From: Acidobacteriota bacterium
GTDB lineage: Bacteria; Acidobacteriota; Terriglobia; Terriglobales; Acidobacteriaceae
Assembly (NCBI GenBank): GCA_021799945.1
Contig: JAJYZK010000020.1
Location: 1 to 15,747, forward strand
Direction: 5' to 3'
Length of the DNA stretch: 15,747 bases
This document shows positions 7,152-13,124 of the stretch, piece after piece (the stretch's first letter is position 1; every line of letters starts with the position of its first letter). The notes under the pieces are model-generated. The model had not been told where the DNA came from, did not search any database, and worked only from the letters and a program-made list of their open reading frames with translations. Position numbers and translations under genes: made by a program.

Positions 7152-8759
7152 CTAGCGCGCGCTCGCGGCCGCGGCGACAAATTCTTCGTACGGCCCCTTG
7201 AAGTCTTCAATTCCGCCAGCATGGAAGCTCCACAGCCGGGTGCCCACCTCTTCGATCAGGTCCTGATCGTGGGTTACCATCAGCACCGTTCCCTCGAAGC
7301 GCTGGACGGCGAAGTTCAGGGCGTTGATGGCCTCCAGATCCAGGTGGTTTGTGGGCTCATCCAGCACTAAAAAGTTCGGCTTTTGCAGCATGAGCCGGCA
7401 GAAGACAAGGCGGGCCGCCTCGCCGCCGGAGAGCGCATCGGTCTTCTTCAAGCCCTCCTCGCCGCTGAAAAGCATCTGGCCCAGCAGCCCGCGGATATCT
7501 TCCTTGGTGGCCCGAGGATCGAACTGGTGCAGCCAGTCCGCGAGCGTGAGGCCTTTGGCGATGGAGCCCGCATGGTCCTGCGGGAAATATCCGATCTGTG
7601 CCTCGTGGCCCCATTTCACGGTCCCGCCGTCGAGCTGGAAATCCGGATCGGCCAGATCCGGGACGCCGGCCAGCAGCGACTTCAGCAGTGTGGTCTTGCC
7701 CTGCCCGTTGCGTCCCATGAGGCAGATTTTTTCGCCCCGCATCACGGAAGCGCTGAAGCCCCGGATGACCGGCCGATCCCCGTACTCCTTGCTCAGGCCC
7801 TGAAACTCCAGGACGTGTTTGCCGGAGGGGCGGAGGGGATCGAAGCGGATATACGGCCGCTGAATGTTGGAGCGCGCCAGCTCGGTGGTTTGCAGCCGCT
7901 CTACCTCCTTCTTGCGCGAGGTGACCTGGCTGGATCGGGTTCCGGCGGAGAAGCGGGCGATGAATTCGTTCAACTGGGCGATCTTCTTTTCCCGTTGGGA
8001 GTTTTCCGCTTCCAGCCGCGCCCGCACCTGGGTCTTGGCCAGAACCATGTCGTCGTACCCGCCGGTGTAGGTGATGATGGTCTCGTAATCGATATCGGCG
8101 ATGTGGGTGCAGATGCTGTTGAGAAAATGCCGGTCATGGGAGATGGTGACCAGCGTTCCCTCCGACTGCGCGAGGAAGTTCTGCAGCCAGTGCACGGAGT
8201 CGAGATCGAGCGAGTTGGTGGGCTCGTCCAGCAGCAGCGCCTGCGGCCGGCCGAAGAGGGCCTGAGCCAGCAACACGCGAACCTTCTGCCCACCCTGCAG
8301 TTCGCTCATCTTCCGTTCGTGCAGCGCGTCGGGGATGTCCAGGCCGTCGAGCAGGATGGCGGCGTCGGCCTCGGCCGTGTAGCCGTCTTCCTCCCCGACA
8401 ATGCCCTCCAGTTCTCCCAGGCGCATGCCGTCCTCGTCGGTCAGCTCGGCCTTCGAGTAGATGGCGTCGCGCTCCTCCAGCGCCGACCATAGCGGCTTAT
8501 TGCCCATGACCACCGTGTCGATCACCCGGTAGGCGTCGAAGGCGTACTGATCCTGGCGCAGCACGCCGATCTTCTTGGGCCGCACCACCGAGCCCTTCTG
8601 GGGCTCCAGTTCGCCGCTCAGGATCTTCATAAATGTCGATTTGCCCGCGCCATTGGGTCCGGTCAGGCCGTAGCGGCGGCCGGCGATGAATTGGGTGGAG
8701 ACTTCATCGAACAGGATCTTGCCTCCGTAGCGCATGCTTACGTTGCTGACTGAAATCAT
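7152..8759 (-). CDS. ybiT: ABC-F ATPase, YbiT-like
   Basis: 535 residues, close to E. coli YbiT. Two ATP-binding cassettes without membrane domains. Cassette 1: GRRYGLTGPNGAGKSTFMKI with Walker A at 34-42, VLRQDQYAFD (66-75), an unusual signature LQGGQ (154-158), Walker B LLLDEP (175-180), SHDRHFLNSICTHIADIDY. Linker with basic helices (240-300), the P-site tRNA interaction region in studied ABC-F proteins. Cassette 2: GRNGQGKTT (349-357), LSGGE (443-447), LVLDEP (464-469), THDQDLIEEV. The degenerate first signature also occurs in YbiT relatives as far as I recall. The likely role is a translation-associated ATPase at the ribosome; a specific function is not assigned. The ATG at 8759 is clear. 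It lies 94 nt after feoB and 213 nt before uup, on the same strand. Confidence 0.93.
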   Translation of the reverse strand: MISVSNVSMRYGGKILFDEVSTQFIAGRRYGLTGPNGAGKSTFMKILSGELEPQKGSVVRPKKIGVLRQDQYAFDAYRVIDTVVMGNKPLWSALEERDAIYSKAELTDEDGMRLGELEGIVGEEDGYTAEADAAILLDGLDIPDALHERKMSELQGGQKVRVLLAQALFGRPQALLLDEPTNSLDLDSVHWLQNFLAQSEGTLVTISHDRHFLNSICTHIADIDYETIITYTGGYDDMVLAKTQVRARLEAENSQREKKIAQLNEFIARFSAGTRSSQVTSRKKEVERLQTTELARSNIQRPYIRFDPLRPSGKHVLEFQGLSKEYGDRPVIRGFSASVMRGEKICLMGRNGQGKTTLLKSLLAGVPDLADPDFQLDGGTVKWGHEAQIGYFPQDHAGSIAKGLTLADWLHQFDPRATKEDIRGLLGQMLFSGEEGLKKTDALSGGEAARLVFCRLMLQKPNFLVLDEPTNHLDLEAINALNFAVQRFEGTVLMVTHDQDLIEEVGTRLWSFHAGGIEDFKGPYEEFVAAAASAR

Positions 8760-8853
8760 TTTTCCGGTCTCTTCAGGTGGGATGCTTTCTATTCTCGCAG
8801 ATTCGCCCGAAGGCGGCGGCCCGCGGCGCGCAAGGCGAGCAGCCGAGCGTTAG

Positions 8854-10758
8854 TTAATGGATATGAGACAGGATCTGGTTGGCCGCGAGCGCCGCTCCAT
8901 AGGCCAGGACGCTCATGTACAAAAACTGCGCCAGAGGCCAGCGCCAGCTATTGGTCTCCCGCCGCACCACGGCGAGCGTGGAGGTGCATTGCATGGCGAA
9001 GGCGAAGAAGACGACAAGGGCGACCGCGCCGCCCAGGGTCATATCGTGGCGCAGGGCGGATTGCAGAGTCAGCGACTGGGTCGCCGGATCGGCCCCGTAA
9101 AGGGTGCCCAGCGTGCCGACGATCACCTCCCGGGCGATGATCGAGCTGAGCAGTCCGATGCCGATCTTCCAGTTGAAGCCCAGGGGCCGGATCAGGGGCT
9201 CGATTGAATGGCCCAGCCTGCCGATGACGCTCTCCGTCAGCGAGGAGGCCGCGCCGTGGTGGAAGGGCAGGATGCTGAGAACCCAGAGAATAAAGGTGAC
9301 CGCCAGGATCACCGTGCCGGTCTGCTTGACGAAGACCGATCCGCGGTCCAGCAGGCGCAGACCCATGGAGCGGAGCGTGGGCCAGCGGTATTGCGGCAGC
9401 TCCAGGATGAAAGGCGCGGAGTTGGCCTTGAGGATGGAGGACTTGAGCAGCCGCGCGGTGGCCAGAGCGGCCAGAAAGCCCAGCAGATAGAGACTCAGCA
9501 TCACCGCCGCGCGCAGGCCGAAGAAGTTGCCCAGAATCCTCCGGTTGGGTATAAACGCGGCGATCATCAGCGTGTAGATGGGCAGGCGCGCCGAGCAGGT
9601 CATGAACGGGGCCACCAGAATCGTGGCCATGCGGTCCCGCTTGTTTTCAATGGTGCGGGTGGCCATGATGGCCGGCACGGCGCAGGCGTAGGCGGAGAGC
9701 AGCGGGATGAAGGCCTTTCCGTTCAGCCCGATCGAGCGCATGACGCGGTCGGCGATGAGGGCCGCGCGGGCCAGATAGCCCGAGTCCTCCAGAACGCCGA
9801 TGAGCAGAAAGAGCAGCAGAATCTGCGGGAGAAAGACCAGCACCGCCTGCACCCCGTTCCAGATGCCATCGCGCAGCAGCAATTGCAGCCAGGGATAGGG
9901 AACCGATTGGGCCGCCGCCGCTCCCCAGCGGGTGAGCACCGCGGTCATCCAATCGCTCAGCGGCAGCCCGGCGCTGAAGACCACCTGAAAGACTCCGGCG
10001 ACGACCACCAGAAAGATCAAGGGCCCCCAGATTTTGTGCAGCAGAAGGTTATCCAGCTTCGGGGTCCATCCCCGCGAATGCGGGGCCTTGTATTTGGTGC
10101 GCGAACTCACCTGCGCAGCCCACTGGCGGCAGGAGGCGGGGTTCTGCAGCACCGGGAGCTGCGCCGCCTGGGCCTGCTCTCCGGCCCCGCCGGTAAGGCG
10201 CGCGGCGAACGAGGCGACCGCCTCCAGTCCGGTTCCTTTGGAGGCGCTGATCAGCGCGACCGGGGCCCCCAGTTCGCGGGCCAGCGCCAGGGGGTCGATT
10301 TCGCCGCCGCGGGACTGCATTAAATCCGACATGTTCAGCAGAACCAGCGTGGGCAATCCCAGGGCGAGCACCGGCCCGGCCAGCATCAACTGCCGGTTGA
10401 GCTGGAGGGCGTCGAGCACCAGCAGGACCGCGTCCGGAGTCTGCGCGCCCTGCATTCTGCCGTGCAGCACATCGATGGCGACTTTCGCATCTTCCGAGTA
10501 GGAGGTCAGGCTGTGAATTCCGGGAAGATCGATCAACGTGAGATCGTTGCGGCCGATGCCTCGCATCTTGCCGGAGCGCTGCTCCACGGTGACTCCCGGG
10601 TAGTTGGCCACCTTCTGGCGCAGTCCGGTCAGCCGATTGAAGAGAGTGGACTTGCCCGAGTTGGGCGGACCCACCAGGGCCAGGGCGGAGATACGACCGC
10701 CGGCCCGGCGCTCCACGCGATCCAGAACACCTACGCCCTCCGGCCCGCAGCAGTTCAT
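8854..10758 (-). CDS. feoB: Ferrous iron transport protein B
   Basis: 634 residues, shorter than the about 770 of E. coli. Inner-membrane Fe(II) importer with an N-terminal GTPase. G motifs: G1 GPPNSGKST (30-38; Pro where Asn is usual), G2 Thr57 in YPGVTVE, G3 DLPG (77-80), G4 NMSD (142-145), G5 SASKGTG (171-177). The helical linker (181-240) is short. Membrane core with about eight spans, including IPLLSAYACAVPAIMATRTI (351-370) and FMTCSARLPIY (385-395), the Gate regions with conserved cysteines Cys359 and Cys388; Cys591 lies in the last part. The usual GFGCNVPA reads AYACAVPA here. A palindrome lies in the linker (residues 225-230). The start overlaps the feoA stop as ATGA with GGGGGAG just upstream. 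No feoC follows. The N-terminal MNCCGPEG is cysteine-rich and may be worth noting for metal contact. Confidence 0.96.
   Translation of the reverse strand: MNCCGPEGVGVLDRVERRAGGRISALALVGPPNSGKSTLFNRLTGLRQKVANYPGVTVEQRSGKMRGIGRNDLTLIDLPGIHSLTSYSEDAKVAIDVLHGRMQGAQTPDAVLLVLDALQLNRQLMLAGPVLALGLPTLVLLNMSDLMQSRGGEIDPLALARELGAPVALISASKGTGLEAVASFAARLTGGAGEQAQAAQLPVLQNPASCRQWAAQVSSRTKYKAPHSRGWTPKLDNLLLHKIWGPLIFLVVVAGVFQVVFSAGLPLSDWMTAVLTRWGAAAAQSVPYPWLQLLLRDGIWNGVQAVLVFLPQILLLFLLIGVLEDSGYLARAALIADRVMRSIGLNGKAFIPLLSAYACAVPAIMATRTIENKRDRMATILVAPFMTCSARLPIYTLMIAAFIPNRRILGNFFGLRAAVMLSLYLLGFLAALATARLLKSSILKANSAPFILELPQYRWPTLRSMGLRLLDRGSVFVKQTGTVILAVTFILWVLSILPFHHGAASSLTESVIGRLGHSIEPLIRPLGFNWKIGIGLLSSIIAREVIVGTLGTLYGADPATQSLTLQSALRHDMTLGGAVALVVFFAFAMQCTSTLAVVRRETNSWRWPLAQFLYMSVLAYGAALAANQILSHIH
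10070..10085. repeat. Perfect 6-bp palindrome with 4-nt loop inside feoB linker
   Basis: CCCCGC-GAAT-GCGGGG on the plus strand. On the coding strand it is CCCCGCATTCGCGGGG followed by ATGGAC, encoding residues 225-230 (APHSRG) in frame. The shape and wording match the dispersed palindromic repeat that gives spurious PAFAGMT-type peptides in many genomes; here one reading frame of the region gives GPAFAGMDP. It sits in the non-conserved linker between the G domain and the membrane core, where an insertion would be tolerated. Confidence 0.5.
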
Positions 10759-11027
10759 CGCTCCCCCTGGGATCCCGGCGCGAGAACGCTATGCACGGAG
10801 ATGTGTTGCGCGGTTTCCCGGCGCAGGGCGATCTCCGCGCCATCCACGCAGTAAACCGTGGGATCTCCCGCCGGCGCCCGGCGCAGGGCCAGAACCCGGG
10901 TCTCCGGAACGAACCCAAGGTGCATGAGCTGTCCCCGCACCTCCTCCGGCAGGTCGATGGCGGACAGAGTGGCGCAGGAGCCCACGCGAAGCTCGCTCAG
11001 CACGGTGGATTGCCTGGTCAACGGCAT
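10755..11027 (-). CDS. feoA: Ferrous iron transport protein A
   Basis: 90 residues, an SH3-like small cytoplasmic protein that partners FeoB in Fe(II) uptake. LRVGSCATLSAID (13-25), LMHLGFVPETRVLALRRAPAGDPTVYCVDGAEIALRRETAQHI (34-76) match the FeoA pattern of a LxxLG turn followed by a PxxG-x-VxxxxxAPxGDP strand set and a final ALRxxxA strand. The first ten residues and the last ten are extra. The ATG at 11027 has only a distant GGAG (14 nt upstream). The TGA overlaps the feoB start by 4 nt. Cotranscribed with feoB and possibly the ABC-F genes behind it. Confidence 0.93.
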   Translation of the reverse strand: MPLTRQSTVLSELRVGSCATLSAIDLPEEVRGQLMHLGFVPETRVLALRRAPAGDPTVYCVDGAEIALRRETAQHISVHSVLAPGSQGER

Positions 11028-11140
11028 TGGTACGCTTTGCGCTCCATTACGCGTTGCGTTCGATCACGCCCGGCGCTTCGTGCAACTCCCCCGATGGAAC
11101 CCCCGCTGACGTTCCCACTTACGCGTCCGGCGGTCAATTC

Positions 11141-11155
11141 CGACCAATGAGGTCG
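11141..11155. promoter_or_regulatory. Palindrome CGACC-N5-GGTCG near the feoA transcription start
   Basis: CGACC AATGA GGTCG is a perfect 5-bp inverted repeat. A further half-site, GGTC at 11132-11135, gives GGTC-N6-GACC with its left arm. It would lie at or just after the start of transcription from the predicted feoA promoter, a position suited to a repressor. It does not resemble the AT-rich Fur box. Short arms make chance occurrence likely enough that this stays a candidate. Confidence 0.3.
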
Positions 11156-11164
11156 CCTTTCGAA

Positions 11165-11194
11165 ACTATAAAGCCGATCGGGGTGCAAATACAA
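11165..11194 (-). promoter_or_regulatory. Candidate sigma70-type promoter of feoAB
   Basis: Minus strand: TTGTAT (11194-11189), 18-nt spacer, TATAGT (11170-11165), the most AT-rich spot in the gap. The spacer holds the perfect palindrome CCGATCGG (11174-11181). The transcript would carry a leader of about 130 nt before the feoA ATG at 11027. The same ACTATAAA core could give a plus-strand -10 (TATAAA, 11167-11172) for the divergent 106-aa gene, though without a good -35. Confidence 0.45.
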
Positions 11195-11235
11195 ATCGGG
11201 CCCCTCGCCGGGCGGCGGGGGCATCCGCGCCTAAA

Positions 11236-11556
11236 ATGAACCGGATGGCAGCCATGCCGGACTTCGAGAGCTTCCGCGCCTCCCTGGCGTCGGCCACCCC
11301 GCCGGCCGGCCTGCCCGCCCTGCTGCGCGCCCTCTGGTGGGAGGCGAAAGGCGAGTGGGACTCGGGGCACGAGATTGCCCAGGAGCAGAGCGGCGCCGAC
11401 GCGGCCTGGGTGCACGCCTACCTGCATCGCCGGGAGGGCGACGCGGCCAATGCGCGGTACTGGTATCGGCAAGCGGGAAGGCCCTTTCCCGGGAGCTCTC
11501 TCGAAGAGGAGTGGGCGCAGATCGTCAAGGCCTTGCTTCCCGATCCCGCGCCCTAG
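11236..11556 (+). CDS. Conserved protein of unknown function, 106 aa
   Basis: Small soluble, mainly helical protein. The middle is rich in Trp and His: ALLRALWWEAKGEWDSGHEIAQ (residues 29-50) and AWVHAYLHRREGDAANARYWYRQAGRPFP (56-85). I recall very similar unannotated proteins with the AWVHAYLHRKEGD pattern in Acidobacteria, Bacteroidetes and Proteobacteria, but know no function. The helix pairs look like one or two TPR/SEL1-like hairpins, so it may bind another protein; His43, His59 and His63 with nearby acids could also bind metal. ATGs at 11236, 11245 and 11254 are all possible starts; 11254 (MPDFESF) begins closest to the conserved part. It is divergent from feoA across 208 nt. Confidence 0.8.
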   Translation: MNRMAAMPDFESFRASLASATPPAGLPALLRALWWEAKGEWDSGHEIAQEQSGADAAWVHAYLHRREGDAANARYWYRQAGRPFPGSSLEEEWAQIVKALLPDPAP

Positions 11557-11649
11557 CGCTTGCAGCCAACCGAACCCGCGCCGGCAGTCAGGCGCGCGGC
11601 GGCCCGGAGCCTCGGGATGGGATGCCGGGTTTGGGATTAAGATCTCTCC

Positions 11650-12483
11650 ATGGCACGACCTGTAGCGGTGGTCACCGGCGCCTCCAGCGGCATCGGCGCC
11701 GTCTTTGCGCAGAGACTCGCAACCACCCACGACCTGCTCCTGATTGCGCGGCGTAGAGAGCGGCTGGAGGCGTTGGCCGGAAAGCTGATCGCCGAGCACC
11801 AGGCGGGCACGGCGGGCGGCCTGGCGGTCGAGGTGCTGCAGGCCGACCTGAGCGCGGAGACCGGCCTGAGCGTGGCCGCGGAGCGCATCGCCGCGGAGCC
11901 GCGTCTCGCTCTTCTCGTCAACAATGCCGGCTTCGGCACGCGGGGCCTGTTCTGGAATGGGGATCTCGCGCTCGCCGAGGAGATGCACCGCCTGCACGTG
12001 ATGGCGACGGTGCGTCTGTCGCATGCGGCGCTGCGGAATATGGTGGCCCGGGGCTCGGGGGCCATCGTCAACGTCTCTTCGGTGGCGGCCTTCGTCCGCC
12101 GCAGGGGAAGCGCGGGCTACGCAGCGACCAAGAGCTGGATGAACGCCTTTACCGAGGGCCTTTACCTGGAGCTGAAGAGCATCCAGTCGCCGGTCAAAGT
12201 TCAGGCGCTCTGTCCGGGTTTTACCTATTCGGAGTTCCACGAACGGCTCCAGTTGGATCGCGGGCGAGTCGCCGGGCCGTCCTTCTGGCTGCGGGCCGAG
12301 GATGTGGTGGATGCTTCGCTGCGCGCGCTGCCGCGGGGCAAGCTGTTTGTGGTTCCTGGATGGCGGTACAAGGCTATTGTGAGCGTGGTCTCCCGGCTGC
12401 CTACGTCGCTTCGCCTGGCCGTGGAATCGGCCCGCGCCGGCAAAAAGCCCGCCCGGCCTTTGAAACCCGCGCCGGATGAGTAG
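11650..12483 (+). CDS. Short-chain dehydrogenase/reductase, classical type
   Basis: 277 residues. NAD(P)-dependent oxidoreductase with a Rossmann fold; substrate unknown. Visible marks: cofactor loop TGASSGIG (9-16), ARRRERL (33-39) whose arginines favour NADPH, NNAG (91-94), catalytic Ser in NVSS (141-144), and YAATK giving Tyr157 and Lys161, then PGFTYSEFH (189-197). Where the catalytic tetrad usually has Asn (the LNV segment), this protein reads LHV with His116. A C-terminal extension (235-277) with a hydrophobic patch and a basic Pro-rich tail may associate with membrane. No SD is visible before ATG 11650; TAAGAT at 11638-11643 would allow a leaderless transcript. The 93-nt gap to the upstream gene makes a separate promoter plausible. 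It converges on the arginine cluster. Confidence 0.92.
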   Translation: MARPVAVVTGASSGIGAVFAQRLATTHDLLLIARRRERLEALAGKLIAEHQAGTAGGLAVEVLQADLSAETGLSVAAERIAAEPRLALLVNNAGFGTRGLFWNGDLALAEEMHRLHVMATVRLSHAALRNMVARGSGAIVNVSSVAAFVRRRGSAGYAATKSWMNAFTEGLYLELKSIQSPVKVQALCPGFTYSEFHERLQLDRGRVAGPSFWLRAEDVVDASLRALPRGKLFVVPGWRYKAIVSVVSRLPTSLRLAVESARAGKKPARPLKPAPDE

Positions 12484-12496
12484 GGTCGAGAGATTC

Positions 12497-12517
12497 ACCG
12501 CGTCCTTACCGCGTCCT
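12497..12517. repeat. Short tandem repeat in the SDR/argA convergent gap
   Basis: ACCGCGTCCT occurs at 12497-12506 and again at 12508-12517 (period 11). It lies in the 107-nt gap between two converging genes. Nothing else in this gap looks functional except a 5-bp GC hairpin at 12558-12571 without a U-tract. Confidence 0.35.
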
Positions 12518-12590
12518 GGGGCCAGCCGCCCGCGACCATCCCCAGCGAGAATCCCAACGCCGAAGCCGGCGGGCCGCGCGGCGGAGTTCC

Positions 12591-13124
12591 TTATCCGGTC
12601 AGCCGCACGAGATCCTGGGCCTGCAGGCGCGGCCCAAGGATGGAGACCTTGGGAATCTGGCCGCGGGCCATGGCCACCTCATCGCAGCGATAAAGGCGCG
12701 GGCAGTTCTGGCAGTCTTTGAAGATCTTGTCGGGCAGCGCCGTGCGGTCTTCCACCACCCGGAACCCATGGCGGAAGAAGTAATCGGGGATGCGCGTAAA
12801 AAGGCAGACGCAGCCCACGCCATGCTCCTCCGCCTCGGCCAGAAGCGACTGCAACAGCTTGCTTCCCGTGCCTTTGCTCTTGGCCTCGGGGCGAACCACG
12901 ATGGACCGCACTTCGGCCAGGTGCGGCCCGTATAGATGCAGCGCGCCGCAGCCCCGGAAGACGCCGTCGGCGGAAAGGGCGACGGTGAAGTCCCGGATGT
13001 TTTCGCAGATCTCGGGAAAGGCGCGCCGCAGCAGGGTGCCGTCGTGCGACAGGCTGTTCACCAGTTCATAGATGTCGGAGGCGTCCTGCAGCCGAGCTTT
13101 ACGAATTTCCACTGTTCCATCCAA
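12591..13124 (-). CDS. argA: Short N-acetylglutamate synthase (GNAT family)
   Basis: 177 residues. Acetylates glutamate from acetyl-CoA, the first step of arginine synthesis; cytoplasmic. It is the short GNAT-only form without the amino-acid-kinase domain of E. coli ArgA. Visible: VEIRKARLQDASDIYELVN (5-23), CGALHLYGPHLAEVRSIVV (59-77), the acetyl-CoA loop KSKGTGSKLL (82-91), FTRIPDYFFRHGF (109-121), and ALPDKIFKDCQNC (129-141) with a Cys138-x2-Cys141-x5-Cys147 cluster that I recall in relatives. The function is supported by the neighbours argH and argF. No ATG exists in frame: the start is TTG 13124 or GTG 13112; the latter begins directly at the conserved part. It overlaps argH by 26 nt (14 nt with the GTG start). 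A plain acetyltransferase of other substrate is less likely. Confidence 0.85.
   Translation of the reverse strand: MDGTVEIRKARLQDASDIYELVNSLSHDGTLLRRAFPEICENIRDFTVALSADGVFRGCGALHLYGPHLAEVRSIVVRPEAKSKGTGSKLLQSLLAEAEEHGVGCVCLFTRIPDYFFRHGFRVVEDRTALPDKIFKDCQNCPRLYRCDEVAMARGQIPKVSILGPRLQAQDLVRLTG

Noticed and set aside
7383..8492. Plus-strand frame of 369 codons opposite the ybiT-like gene
   Set aside because: Complement of a clear ABC-F gene; no motif of its own.
8760..8853. UUCG-tetraloop hairpin (CGCC-TTCG-GGCG) after feoB as terminator
   Set aside because: Only a 4-bp stem and no following U-run; not enough to call.
11028..11235. Fur box upstream of feoA
   Set aside because: No stretch resembles the AT-rich GATAATGATAATCATTATC pattern.
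12558..12571. CGCCG-AAGC-CGGCG hairpin between the converging SDR and argA genes as a bidirectional terminator
   Set aside because: Only 5 bp, no U-tract on either side, and easily expected by chance at this GC content.
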